A DNA stretch of 44,365 nt from RGIG5681 sp034180345 (GCA_034180345.1 JAXFOQ010000023.1:1-44365); one strand, 5' to 3'. Shown: positions 26,027 through 35,178, numbered from the stretch's first letter. Numbers and translations are program-made. The notes: generated by a model not told the origin, from the letters alone.

Positions 26027-27574
26027 TTAATATTTCTTGACAAAGGTCTGATGTCCTATTTTATAAAGAAGTATCAATCCAACAATAATAAAGCAGGTTG
26101 TAAAAATACCAAAAAATATAATTGCGATATTAATATCCTTAAAAATATAGGCACTTTGAAAACATAGAATATATAAGATGGTTGTTAAGAATGAATATAA
26201 TGGGTTCTTAATTTTATCGTTATCGGTAAATGGTTGTAGTAAGTAATAACATAATAGTAAGAAAAAACTGAATAGTATCAATAAGATAATATTTAGTATT
26301 TCAATACGAATTAGAATGTCAAAATTGATTATATTTAACCAATATATTTCAATACAAATTAATGAAATTAAGATTGCGGGTAATATCATCATTTTTAGTA
26401 GTGAGATATAACGATATTTAAAGTTTTGAATGATAGCCTTTGGTTGTCGATAGAAACGATAATTCATTAGGGCATTATCGCAATTATAGTACATACTCAT
26501 AATTAATTTTTGATTATAGTAAATTAAATATGAAGCTATAAGAATTATGGTTGGTAAGATATTAATAATTTTTAGATCATAAGTATCCTTAAAAAAGAAA
26601 ATTTTAGCAAGATAAATTATTACAGCAATAGCCACTAGAATATAACAACGAAATTTAATCGGTTTAAACAATATTCGATGATGTCTTTTAAAGAATAGAT
26701 CATTTAACATTTTATAACCGCTAAGATTGCTGGTTTCCTGTTTGAAATCCTCATCTTTTAGTTTTACATTATTTGATAAGTTGGTGCTTTCAATAGCAAC
26801 CTCAATAACCTCAGTATAATGTTTAATCACTTCAGGATATGTTTGAAAGTGTTTGTAGTAATTAAAAGCCCAAAGCATACTGAAAATATTGATAAGAGCC
26901 ACCGTTAATAGTAAATAATTATTAGTAAAGTCGATAAAATTGGCAGCTAAGACAAATGATAATGCAATAATCAATATCAACGGAATACTTATATAACCAA
27001 TCTTTTTGTTTTTGTAGGTCTTTAATTTTAAATTTAGAGCAGAAAAATTATAGGTTCCAAGACAGAAAATAATTGATAAGAGTATTGCTTTAATCAGATC
27101 AATTCCTATAAAAGGACTGGCAATGATAAAGATTATTGTTTGGAAGATAAAGTTAAACAGAGTATTGATATTGATGTGATATAGCACTAGCTCAATAAAA
27201 TTAATACAATAGAAATTGTGCATTTTTTTAATTTCTTGGGCATAACTTTGGATTGATTGGGCAAAGATAATGCCTCCGATATTAAAGGCGATATAGAGTA
27301 TTAAAGGACTAACAATAAATCCTAATGATTTAGCCAAAAAACCAAGGCCTAAGGCTATTAAATATACGATGCCGTGTGCTAAAATCATTGATCCTGATTT
27401 TAAGATGATGATATATAGGACACTAAAAAAACCAAGTACATTTTTTAATTTATCTAAATGATATTCTGATGATGAAACTTTTTTAACTAGTGGCAATTTT
27501 TTAAAAAAATAAATAAGGGTATTGATGGCTTCAACGGTGTTTACCTTATTGATAAATAGTAATAACTTCAACAT
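26027..27574 (-). CDS. Large multi-pass membrane protein, probable ABC-2-like permease
   Basis: 515 residues with about ten or more hydrophobic segments in two clusters (about 45-235 and 305-510), separated by a charged soluble stretch (about 245-300). It immediately follows, and is translationally coupled to, an ABC ATPase, so it is the likely permease of that system. I do not recognise a named family and it lacks clear exporter motifs. It is the third gene of the CPBP-ATPase-permease operon. Overall Ile/Leu-rich, AT-biased coding like its neighbours. Confidence 0.7.
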   Translation of the reverse strand: MLKLLLFINKVNTVEAINTLIYFFKKLPLVKKVSSSEYHLDKLKNVLGFFSVLYIIILKSGSMILAHGIVYLIALGLGFLAKSLGFIVSPLILYIAFNIGGIIFAQSIQSYAQEIKKMHNFYCINFIELVLYHININTLFNFIFQTIIFIIASPFIGIDLIKAILLSIIFCLGTYNFSALNLKLKTYKNKKIGYISIPLILIIALSFVLAANFIDFTNNYLLLTVALINIFSMLWAFNYYKHFQTYPEVIKHYTEVIEVAIESTNLSNNVKLKDEDFKQETSNLSGYKMLNDLFFKRHHRILFKPIKFRCYILVAIAVIIYLAKIFFFKDTYDLKIINILPTIILIASYLIYYNQKLIMSMYYNCDNALMNYRFYRQPKAIIQNFKYRYISLLKMMILPAILISLICIEIYWLNIINFDILIRIEILNIILLILFSFFLLLCYYLLQPFTDNDKIKNPLYSFLTTILYILCFQSAYIFKDINIAIIFFGIFTTCFIIVGLILLYKIGHQTFVKKY

Positions 27575-27575
27575 T

Positions 27576-28262
27576 TTAACCCTTCAATATCTCAATAATT
27601 TCATTTTCAAAGTTCTCATCAGCATTATTGATATTTACATAATTTAGAGATTTATCATTTAAAATAACAATATCATCACATAGATCTTTAGCCAGTTGTA
27701 GAATATGGGTAGAAAAAATCATAATATGATTATATTGCATTGTCTTAATTAATTTTTTAATTTGTAGCTGCATAATTACATCAAGTGATGTCAAGGGCTC
27801 GTCCATTAAGATGATTTTCGGTTTAAGGATAATAAACATCATCATTTGGAGTTTGTTTTTCATTCCGGTTGAATATGAGTTGATTAAGCGATGACGATCT
27901 TGAAGATTAAGCTCAATTTCATCGAATAATTGATCAATGTTGTCAATATTTTTGTGATTAGCTTCCATAAAGAATTTAATAAATTCATAGCCAGTTAAAA
28001 ATTTAGGTAATATCGGTTCAGCTACCATTAAGAAAATATCGGTGTATTCAATATTGCGAAGCTTATTATTTTCATCAAGAATTTGAATACTTCCAGAGTC
28101 TTTGTCTAATTCATTGGCAATGATATTAAATAGCGTGGTCTTACCAACGCCATTTCTTCCTAAGAGGGCATATATTTTACCTTGTTCAAAGGTGAAACTT
28201 AAATCTTTTAAAACCTCTTTTTCTTTAAAACTTTTACTGATATTTTTGATTATTAATTGCAT
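27576..28262 (-). CDS. ABC transporter ATP-binding protein
   Basis: 228 residues. Walker A is GRNGVGKTT near residues 34-42, and Walker B is IILMDEP with the D-loop TSLD. The signature is degenerate (STGMKNK instead of SGGQ), as in ABC-2 exporter ATPases. The switch His is in FSTHILQLA. AAAAGGAG precedes ATG 28262. It overlaps the upstream CPBP gene by 29 nt and ends one base before the permease start, a tight three-gene unit. Probably exports or gives immunity to a peptide, as CPBP-linked ABC systems often do; substrate not determined. Confidence 0.85.
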   Translation of the reverse strand: MQLIIKNISKSFKEKEVLKDLSFTFEQGKIYALLGRNGVGKTTLFNIIANELDKDSGSIQILDENNKLRNIEYTDIFLMVAEPILPKFLTGYEFIKFFMEANHKNIDNIDQLFDEIELNLQDRHRLINSYSTGMKNKLQMMMFIILKPKIILMDEPLTSLDVIMQLQIKKLIKTMQYNHIMIFSTHILQLAKDLCDDIVILNDKSLNYVNINNADENFENEIIEILKG

Positions 28263-29136
28263 TTTTTCTCCTTTTTATAGTTAGGATAATTAAGATATTA
28301 GCCACCAACATAATTGCGGTGCATATTAAACCGGCTTCAAAACCGAAGGCACCACCATTTAAAATGCTTGTATCATCTAAGATGGTATTTATAAAACTAT
28401 CGAAATGTGCAAAGCCTGATACGGCAACACCAAAGATATTTCCTTGGGCAAAGTTCCAAAAAGCATGGGCAAAACCAATAATCCAGATATTTTGAAACTT
28501 GTAATATAGAGTACAGGTTGTAATTGAAAACAGGAATAAATTAAAGGCGGCAATCAAATTGAAGCCAGGATTGCTAAGATGCGCCAGTGCAAAAATAATA
28601 CTGCTGATGAAGGCGCCGATATAAATGTTGGTTGTAGCACTAATTTCAGGAAATAATAGACCTCTAAAGATAATTTCTTCTGAAAATCCATGGATGATAA
28701 AACCTAATAAAAACAGTCCTAGATAGAAGTAATTGACAGTTTGAAAGTTGGGCTTGGCGACTCCGATTAAATAATTTAAAACAAAGGTCAAACTAAATGA
28801 TACTAGCCCAAAAAGACTACCCATAATAATATATTTTAATATTTTATCAGTCTTTAAACCTAGAGCAAATATGCTATGAGCATTGATATACTTCTGATAA
28901 ATTAAGATGACTAATATTGGAATAATTGTAAAAAATAAATCGACATAGGCATAGTTGTTTTTGGTGGCATTACCAATATTAAAAATAGCTATTATTGATT
29001 TTATTCCAGCTATGCCGATACTTTCTCCAAGATAAGAAAAGAATATAGTTACTAGTAATAATATGCTTAGGTTAATTACTGGATGTTTAATTTTTTGGCG
29101 TTCATTTTTATAGGTAGTTAAGATATTTATTTTCAT
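28234..29136 (-). CDS. CPBP family intramembrane metalloprotease
   Basis: 300 residues, about eight membrane segments. The CPBP (Abi/CAAX protease) motifs are present: SEEIIFRGLLFPE (the EExxxR motif, about residue 155), FALAHL and the last HAFWNF. The Glu and His residues bind the catalytic metal within the membrane. Bacterial members process or protect against peptides and are often beside bacteriocin-type ABC genes, as here. It is the first gene of a minus-strand operon. Its ATG is preceded by TATAAT exactly six bases away and no Shine-Dalgarno, so its mRNA is probably leaderless. Confidence 0.88.
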   Translation of the reverse strand: MKINILTTYKNERQKIKHPVINLSILLLVTIFFSYLGESIGIAGIKSIIAIFNIGNATKNNYAYVDLFFTIIPILVILIYQKYINAHSIFALGLKTDKILKYIIMGSLFGLVSFSLTFVLNYLIGVAKPNFQTVNYFYLGLFLLGFIIHGFSEEIIFRGLLFPEISATTNIYIGAFISSIIFALAHLSNPGFNLIAAFNLFLFSITTCTLYYKFQNIWIIGFAHAFWNFAQGNIFGVAVSGFAHFDSFINTILDDTSILNGGAFGFEAGLICTAIMLVANILIILTIKRRKNAINNQKYQ

Positions 29137-29148
29137 ATTTTAATTATA
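29136..29148 (-). promoter_or_regulatory. -10 box giving a leaderless CPBP mRNA
   Basis: On the minus strand TATAAT (plus positions 29143-29148) is followed by six bases and then ATG at 29136. A TTTATA -35 is spaced by 17. The expected start point is the A of the ATG. Confidence 0.5.
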
Positions 29149-29241
29149 CATATTTTATTTGTGATTATAAAATGCTTATTTATTATTAAAAATGTGAATA
29201 AATTAACAAAAAGATTAATTTATCCTAAAATACTTGTTGTC

Positions 29242-29269
29242 TTGGACTAACAAAATAAGATATTATATT
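29242..29269 (+). promoter_or_regulatory. Promoter of the PfoR-like/PanE-like operon
   Basis: TTGGAC at 29242 and TATATT at 29264 with a 16-bp spacer, then AAAGAGGG before ATG 29299. Confidence 0.5.
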
Positions 29270-29298
29270 CATATATAAGAAAGAAAGAGGGTAAAATT

Positions 29299-30360
29299 AT
29301 GTCTTTAAAAGATAAAGAAACATTAGGTTCATTTATTACAAAGATACTTAATGGTACGGCTACGGCTATTGTGGTGGCTTTAATTCCTAATGCCATTTTG
29401 GCAACATTTTTAAAACCATTATTACCAAATGCGCTTGCTAGTGATTTCTTGCATATTGTGCAAGTATTTCAGTTCTTTACACCAATTATGGCAGGTATTC
29501 TAATTGGGCAACAATTTAAATTGACTCCGATGCAACAACTAGCAGTCGGTGGTGCGGCTTATATTGGCTCTGGTGCATGGGTATTTGCTCAAGCATCATT
29601 TGGCGGAGCAGCGGCTATAGGCATCTTCCAATTAAAGGGCATTGGTGATTTAATCAATACTATGATTACTGCTGGGGTTGCCGTTTTAGCAATCCGCATG
29701 TTCGGTCATAAATTCGGTTCCTTGAATATTATTTTATTACCGATTTTAATCGGTACAGGTATTGGTTATGTAGGGTGGTTATTATTACCTTATGTTTCAT
29801 ATATCACTAAATTTATCGGAGATATTATCAATTCATTTACTGTATTACAACCGATTTTAATGAGTATTTTAATTTCAATGTCATTTGCTATTTTGATTGT
29901 CAGTCCAATCTCAACAGTGGCCATTGGTCTTGCGGTTGGTTTGAATGGTTTATCAGCAGGTGCTGCTTCAATGGGTATTGCAGCTACAACTGCCGTACTT
30001 GTTTGGGCTACAATTAAAAATAACAAAGCTGGAGTTCCAATTGCGATTGGTTTAGGGGCAATGAAAATGATGATGCCTAATTTCTTAAAAAATCCAATTA
30101 TCGGTGTTCCGATGTTAATTACAGCAGCTATCAGTAGTTTAACAGTTCCATTATTTAACTTGGTGGGTACTCCTGCTACTAGTGGTTTTGGTCTTGTAGG
30201 TCTTGTAGGACCAATCGCTTCATTACAAGGTGGTTGTGGTATTTTAATGATGTTGATTACTTGGATTGTTGTTCCATTTGCAGTTGGTTTTGCAGTTCAT
30301 AAATTATGTAAAGATGTCTTGAAGTTATATGATGATGAAAAATTCATCTTTAAAGGTTAG
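29299..30360 (+). CDS. PTS EIIC-like membrane protein of the PfoR family
   Basis: 353 residues, about nine to ten hydrophobic segments rich in Gly and Ala. It fits the stand-alone EIIC-type family (COG3641/PfoR, PTS_EIIC_2), named after a toxin regulator of Clostridium perfringens. There is no EIIA or EIIB nearby, so phosphotransfer is doubtful; a transporter role is more likely than regulation. It is cotranscribed with the PanE-like reductase, whose ATG is 10 bases after this stop, which suggests a hydroxy- or keto-acid substrate such as pantoate or ketopantoate. That link is inference. Confidence 0.8.
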   Translation: MSLKDKETLGSFITKILNGTATAIVVALIPNAILATFLKPLLPNALASDFLHIVQVFQFFTPIMAGILIGQQFKLTPMQQLAVGGAAYIGSGAWVFAQASFGGAAAIGIFQLKGIGDLINTMITAGVAVLAIRMFGHKFGSLNIILLPILIGTGIGYVGWLLLPYVSYITKFIGDIINSFTVLQPILMSILISMSFAILIVSPISTVAIGLAVGLNGLSAGAASMGIAATTAVLVWATIKNNKAGVPIAIGLGAMKMMMPNFLKNPIIGVPMLITAAISSLTVPLFNLVGTPATSGFGLVGLVGPIASLQGGCGILMMLITWIVVPFAVGFAVHKLCKDVLKLYDDEKFIFKG

Positions 30361-30370
30361 GAGGATTAAA

Positions 30371-31294
30371 ATGTTAGTATATATTGCTGGTGCTGGAGCG
30401 ATGGGTTGTCGTTTTGGTTATCAAATTTCACAAACAAACAATGAAGTTATCTTATTAGATAATTGGGACGCGCATATTGATGCTATTAAAACTAATGGTT
30501 TACATATTGTCGGTGATGAAGATAAGATTGTTCCGATGAATATCATGAAGGCGGCTGAAGCTACTAAGACGGCTGATTTAATTATTCTTTTTACCAAGGC
30601 TATGCAACTTGATAAAATGTTAAGTGATATTAAACAAATTATTGGTGAACACACAAAGGTCTTATGCTTACTTAATGGTTTGGGTCATGAAGAAGTTATC
30701 CGTAAATATGTTAAAGAAACAAATATTTTAATGGGTGTTACTGTTTGGACAGCGGGTCTTAAGGGTCCAGGAACAGCCTTGATTTCAGGAACAGGAAGCA
30801 TTAACCTTCAAAGTTTAAACCCAAGTGGCAAAGATGAGGACAAAGCTATTACAGCCTTATTAAATGAGGCTAAATTAAATGCTACCTATGATGAAAATGT
30901 ACTGCCTTCAATATGGCGCAAGGCTTGTGTAAATGGTACGATGAATTCTACCTGTGCCTTGCTTGACTGTACTATTGGTGAATTTTTCGCAACAGAAACT
31001 GGTGTAGAATTAGTAAAGAACATTATCCATGAATTTGTGATTGTTGGTATTGCTGAAGGTATTGAACTTAATGAACAGGAAATTGTTGATTATGTATTAA
31101 AGGTATCAGTAGCTGCTGCTGCTCATTACCCTTCAATGCACCAAGATTTAGTTCAAAACAAGCGTTTTACAGAAATTGATTATATCAATGGAGCTATTTA
31201 TCAAAAGGGTAAAAAACATCATATTGATACTCCATACTGCCATATGATTACTAATTTAATTCATTCAAAAGAATTGATTACTAAAGTTAAATAG
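30371..31294 (+). CDS. panE: 2-dehydropantoate 2-reductase family protein (PanE/ApbA)
   Basis: 307 residues from ATG 30371, which has GGAGGAT just before it; an in-frame ATG at 30329 lies inside the upstream gene and is not used. The Rossmann motif is GAGAMGCRFG at residues 6-15. The C-terminal helical domain has the conserved RKACVNGTMNSTCAL (about 192-206) and SMHQDLVQNKRFTEIDYING (about 250-270). It would reduce ketopantoate to pantoate with NADPH, or a related 2-keto acid. No panB or panC is nearby. Paralogues with other substrates are common, so the symbol is provisional. Confidence 0.82.
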   Translation: MLVYIAGAGAMGCRFGYQISQTNNEVILLDNWDAHIDAIKTNGLHIVGDEDKIVPMNIMKAAEATKTADLIILFTKAMQLDKMLSDIKQIIGEHTKVLCLLNGLGHEEVIRKYVKETNILMGVTVWTAGLKGPGTALISGTGSINLQSLNPSGKDEDKAITALLNEAKLNATYDENVLPSIWRKACVNGTMNSTCALLDCTIGEFFATETGVELVKNIIHEFVIVGIAEGIELNEQEIVDYVLKVSVAAAAHYPSMHQDLVQNKRFTEIDYINGAIYQKGKKHHIDTPYCHMITNLIHSKELITKVK

Positions 31295-31296
31295 TA

Positions 31297-31518
31297 TTAT
31301 AAAATTATAAAGTGAACCTTGATGATTTGAGCTGTACCCAGAATCCTGGACAAATTAATTAATTTAGTTATAACACATTCGAGTGGATGTTTCCCTAAAT
31401 ATGATGGGAGGCATCCATTTTGTTTTTGACTGAATGCGATTGTGATTGCATCATTTAAGCCATATCTATTATTTGGATTAAAATATCTTTCTACTTCAAA
31501 TATTTTTTCTTTAATTTT
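31297..31518 (-). pseudogene. Minus-strand coding remnant, no start codon, family not recognised
   Basis: A 73-codon open frame ends at TAA (31297-31299) and is closed upstream by TGA at 31519-31521. It has no ATG and strongly protein-like content, including EVERYFNPNNRYGLNDAIT and GCLPSYLGKHPLECVITK. Upstream of the TGA, in another frame, GTAGATCCAAAAGGAACG reads VDPKGT, which may be the frameshifted continuation. It fills the 304-base gap between panE and dxs. I cannot name the family; a dead mobile-element or transferred gene is likely. Confidence 0.45.
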
Positions 31519-31598
31519 TCATCGTTCCTTTTGGATCTACATTATAATATTAAAATATTTATTATTAGTTTATAATAGGAATATATAAAGGAGTGTCA

Positions 31599-33431
31599 AT
31601 GTTAGAAAAAATATGTGGTCGCAATGATTTATTGCATCTAAATGATAATCAATTAATTGATTTATCAAAAGAGATACGCCAATTTTTAATTGACAGTATT
31701 GGCAAAACTGGAGGACACCTCGGATCTAATTTGGGTGCGGTGGAATTAACTCTGGCTTTAAACTATGTATATGACTTTCAAGAAGATGCCATTGTTTATG
31801 ATGTTGGTCATCAAGCCTATGTGCATAAAATATTAACAGGAAGAAAAGAACAATTTAAGAATTTAAGAGAATACCAAGGTTTGTGTGCTTTTCCTAATAT
31901 CAACGAAAGCCCCTATGATCATTTTGATACTGGTCATGCTTCGACTTCAATATCAGCAGCCATTGGCATTGCTAAGGCCTTTGAGCTACAAGGTAAGAAA
32001 AATCGCAGTGTGGCAGTAATTGGTGATGGGGCATTAAGTGGTGGTCTTGCCTATGAAGCATTGAACAATATCGGTAGTGTTAAAAATCCGATACTGGTTA
32101 TTTTAAACGATAATGAGATGTCTATTTCAAAAAATGTCGGAGGGATGTCAAAATATTTAAGTTTAATGCGTACCAGCAAGCAATACAATTCCTTTAAAGA
32201 AATTATTCAAAATGGTTTAGATCATATCCCTTTTGTAGGTAATAATCTAAGTCGTGGCTTACGCAAAGCTAAGAATGATGTTCGTGATATATTTGTTGGA
32301 AAAGGACAATTATTTGAAACCTTCGGAGTTAAATATATTGGACCGATTGATGGTCATAATTTACCCTTGTTGATTGATATTTTAAATAATGTTAAAGATA
32401 GCGATGTTCCGATACTTTTACATGTAATTACTAAAAAAGGCAAGGGCTATACTTTTGCCGAGGAAAACCCAAGTAAATTTCATGGGGTAGAGCCATTTGA
32501 TTATCATACTGGTGATTTTATCAATGGTTCCAAGGGCATTAGTTATACCAAAGTCTTTGGTGATAAACTAGTAAAAATGGCTAATAAATATGATGATATT
32601 GTCGCCATTACGGCCGCCATGAGCCAAGGAACAGGGCTAGAAAATTTTAAAGATTTATTCCCTAAGCGTTTTTTTGATGTGGGAATTGCCGAAGAACATG
32701 CAGTCACCTTCGCATCAGGTCTTGCGTGCAAGGGGATAAGACCAGTGGTGGCTATCTATTCAACTTTTTTACAGCGCTCCCTTGATCAACTGATTCACGA
32801 TGCCTGCCTTGAAGATTTTCCAATTATTTTTGCCTTGGATCGCGCGGGAATTGTTGGTAAAGATGGCAAGACCCATCAAGGAATCTTCGATTTATCTTAT
32901 CTTTCTTTTATTCCTAATTTAGTCATTTTGGCTCCAAGTTCTAAAGAGGAGTTAGAAATGGCAATGGAATATGCCTATCATCAAAAACATCCAATCGCCA
33001 TTAGGTATCCAAGAGGCATAGCTGATAGTTATCAACACAATCAAGCCTTTGAACTTGGAAGGGGTGTGGAAATAAGGCATGGCCACAAAGGCTTACTTAT
33101 TAGCTGTGGCAGTCTTTTGAAAGATGCCTTAAAGCTAGCAAATGATTTTGATTTGACCCTGGTTGATGCCAGATTTGTTAAGCCGCTTGATGAGGAATAT
33201 TATCAAGAATTGACTAATGCCTACGATGTAATTATTACCCTAGAAGAAAATGTTAAAACTGGTGGTTTTAACAGTTTATTGCGAAATATGTTGAATCGTA
33301 AAATTCATGCCTTGGCACTACCTGATGATTACTTAGAACATGGTGATACCGATGTTTTGAAGCGGGTATTAGAATTTGATTATGAAGGTTTGAAAAAACG
33401 CATTACAACAATTATGAATGAGGAAGATTGA
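31599..33431 (+). CDS. dxs: 1-deoxy-D-xylulose-5-phosphate synthase
   Basis: 610 residues from ATG 31599, chosen because AAAGGAG at 31587-31593 is correctly placed; a GTG two codons earlier overlaps that site. The thiamine-diphosphate motif is GDGALSGGLAYEALNN (from about 142) ending in the NDNEMSIS segment, and the catalytic Glu365 is in GIAEEHAV. It condenses pyruvate and glyceraldehyde 3-phosphate in the first step of the MEP isoprenoid pathway, and its product also supplies thiamine and pyridoxal. It stands alone, apart from other MEP genes. Its stop codon lies within its own terminator. Confidence 0.95.
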   Translation: MLEKICGRNDLLHLNDNQLIDLSKEIRQFLIDSIGKTGGHLGSNLGAVELTLALNYVYDFQEDAIVYDVGHQAYVHKILTGRKEQFKNLREYQGLCAFPNINESPYDHFDTGHASTSISAAIGIAKAFELQGKKNRSVAVIGDGALSGGLAYEALNNIGSVKNPILVILNDNEMSISKNVGGMSKYLSLMRTSKQYNSFKEIIQNGLDHIPFVGNNLSRGLRKAKNDVRDIFVGKGQLFETFGVKYIGPIDGHNLPLLIDILNNVKDSDVPILLHVITKKGKGYTFAEENPSKFHGVEPFDYHTGDFINGSKGISYTKVFGDKLVKMANKYDDIVAITAAMSQGTGLENFKDLFPKRFFDVGIAEEHAVTFASGLACKGIRPVVAIYSTFLQRSLDQLIHDACLEDFPIIFALDRAGIVGKDGKTHQGIFDLSYLSFIPNLVILAPSSKEELEMAMEYAYHQKHPIAIRYPRGIADSYQHNQAFELGRGVEIRHGHKGLLISCGSLLKDALKLANDFDLTLVDARFVKPLDEEYYQELTNAYDVIITLEENVKTGGFNSLLRNMLNRKIHALALPDDYLEHGDTDVLKRVLEFDYEGLKKRITTIMNEED

Positions 33432-33443
33432 GTCCTCGTTTTT
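33417..33443 (+). terminator. Terminator overlapping the dxs stop codon
   Basis: An 8-bp stem AATGAGGA/TCCTCGTT (one G-T pair) spans the TGA at 33429-33431 and is followed by TTT. Confidence 0.7.
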
Positions 33444-33455
33444 AATTAGTTATAG

Positions 33456-33484
33456 TTGACTAATATATTTATGGATATTATACT
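33456..33484 (+). promoter_or_regulatory. Promoter of the metal-uptake operon
   Basis: TTGACT at 33456 and TATACT at 33479 with an ideal 17-bp spacer; the start point is expected near 33491, at the edge of the operator. Confidence 0.8.
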
Positions 33485-33491
33485 ATTTAAG

Positions 33492-33513
33492 TAAGGTATG
33501 CCTAAATACCTAA
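33492..33513 (+). promoter_or_regulatory. Candidate DtxR/MntR-family operator
   Basis: AGGTATGCCTAAATACCT (33494-33511) contains a near-palindrome AGGTATGCCT and a wider inverted repeat AGGTAT/ATACCT. It resembles operators of DtxR, ScaR and SloR (AGGTTAGCCTAA type). It sits directly on the predicted start point, ideal for metal-dependent repression by the regulator encoded in the same operon. Confidence 0.7.
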
Positions 33514-33525
33514 AAGGAGAAAAAT

Positions 33526-34446
33526 ATGAAAAAGATTTTATTAGTACTTCTTAGTTTATTAATGCTTACTGCTTGCGGTAAAGCTAAAAATACTCAAATG
33601 AGCGGTGATAAATTAAAAGTAACTGTAACTACTTCATTTTTGGAAGATATGGTTAATGTTTTAGCAAAAGACTATGTTGAAACAACATTAATTATTCCAG
33701 CAGGTGAAGATCCACACACATACGAAGCTAAGCCCGAAGATAATGGCAAGCTTAAGAATGCTGAATTAGTACTTTATCATGGTCTTCATTTTGAAGGCAA
33801 GATGGTCGAGTTATTAAAGGCTGTAAATGGTGTTGAAGTAACCAAGAGTTTTGATAGTAAACAATTATTAACTATGGAAGAAGATGGAACTAAAATTACC
33901 GATCCACACTTCTGGTTTGATGTTGATCTATATAAATTAGCAACCACCGAAGCTGCAAAGGCGCTACAAGAAAAAATTACTGCCCACAAAGATGATATTC
34001 AAAAGAATTTAGATGCGTATTTAAAACAACTTGATGAATTAAAAGAATACAACAAGAGTGAATTAGGTTCTATTCCAAAAGAATCACGCATTCTAATTAC
34101 ACCACATGATGCCTTCAGTTATTTTTCAAGACAATATGATATTGAAGTTAAGGCACCTCAAGGGGTAAGCACCGATGCTGAACTTTCAACCAATGAAATG
34201 GCTGAAACAGCTAAATTCATTGTTGATCATAAAGTTAAAGCGATTTTTGCCGAATCTACAACCGATCCAACGCGTATGGAAAAGTTAAAAGAATCATGCA
34301 AGGCTAAAGGCTTTGAAGTAAAAGTTGTCAAGGGTGAAGGACAAGAATTATTTAGTGATTCATTGGCACCTAAAGGACAACAAGGCGACAGTTATATCGA
34401 AATGGTAAAACATAATGTTAAATTAATCGTAAGTAATTTAAAATAA
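33526..34446 (+). CDS. Metal-binding lipoprotein of a Mn/Zn/Fe ABC transporter
   Basis: 306 residues. Signal peptide with lipobox LTAC (Cys17). The cluster A-I metal ligands are His64 (DPHTYE), His128 (DPHFWFD), His194 (TPHDAF) and Asp278 (LFSDSL). Three His plus Asp resembles TroA, rather than the His2-Glu-Asp set of PsaA/MntC. There is no His-rich loop, so a dedicated zinc protein is less likely than Mn/Fe. It is the first gene of the operon, with AAAGGAG before its ATG, and delivers metal to the two permeases downstream. Metal identity is inferred mainly from the regulator and MsrAB context. Confidence 0.9.
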   Translation: MKKILLVLLSLLMLTACGKAKNTQMSGDKLKVTVTTSFLEDMVNVLAKDYVETTLIIPAGEDPHTYEAKPEDNGKLKNAELVLYHGLHFEGKMVELLKAVNGVEVTKSFDSKQLLTMEEDGTKITDPHFWFDVDLYKLATTEAAKALQEKITAHKDDIQKNLDAYLKQLDELKEYNKSELGSIPKESRILITPHDAFSYFSRQYDIEVKAPQGVSTDAELSTNEMAETAKFIVDHKVKAIFAESTTDPTRMEKLKESCKAKGFEVKVVKGEGQELFSDSLAPKGQQGDSYIEMVKHNVKLIVSNLK

Positions 34447-34461
34447 TGTAAGGGGGAGTTT

Positions 34462-35178
34462 ATGAGTGTTATTCATGTTGAAGATTTAACTGCAGCATAT
34501 GAAGCCACTCCAGTATTATGGGATGTAGATGTTGATATTGATGAAAACAGCATTACGGCCATCGTTGGTCCAAATGGTGCTGGTAAATCAACATTATTGA
34601 AGTGTATTTTGGGTTTTGTGAAACCATTATCAGGTTCAGTAAGCATCTTTAATAATCCACTTAAAAAAGTTTTAGATAAATTAGCTTATGTTCCACAACA
34701 TTCGTCGGTAAATTGGGATTTCCCAATTACCGTCTTTGATGTGGTATTGATGGGAAGGTATCAAAGTATTGGATGGTTTAAGCATCCGAATAAACAGGAA
34801 AAAGCGAAAGCTTTGGCGGCACTTGAAGAAATGAAGTTAAGTGAGCTTAAAGATCGTCAAATATCACAATTATCAGGCGGACAAAGACAAAGAGTTTTTA
34901 TTGCTAGAGCCTTGTGTCAAGATGCTGATTTATTGATTATGGATGAACCTTTAGCTGGTGTTGATAAAACAAGTGAGCGTATTATCATGAATAAAGTTAA
35001 AGAATTGAAGAAGATGGGCAAGACCATTGTTTGTGTTCATCATGATTTTAATACTTTAAGAGAATATTTTGATCATGTGGTATTAATCAACAAATATGTA
35101 GTTGCAAGCGGAGAGATTAACGAAACTTTAACACCAGAAAATATCAAAGCAACATACGAGGAACAGGCTAATGTTTGA
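34462..35178 (+). CDS. Metal ABC transporter ATPase
   Basis: 238 residues, typical for MntB/TroB-type ATPases. Walker A is GPNGAGKST near residues 36-44, the signature is LSGGQRQRV near 140-148, Walker B LLIMDEP and switch His in VCVHHDF. AAGGGGGAG precedes the ATG. Its last codons overlap the first permease by 8 nt. It powers metal import with the lipoprotein and permeases. Confidence 0.94.
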   Translation: MSVIHVEDLTAAYEATPVLWDVDVDIDENSITAIVGPNGAGKSTLLKCILGFVKPLSGSVSIFNNPLKKVLDKLAYVPQHSSVNWDFPITVFDVVLMGRYQSIGWFKHPNKQEKAKALAALEEMKLSELKDRQISQLSGGQRQRVFIARALCQDADLLIMDEPLAGVDKTSERIIMNKVKELKKMGKTIVCVHHDFNTLREYFDHVVLINKYVVASGEINETLTPENIKATYEEQANV

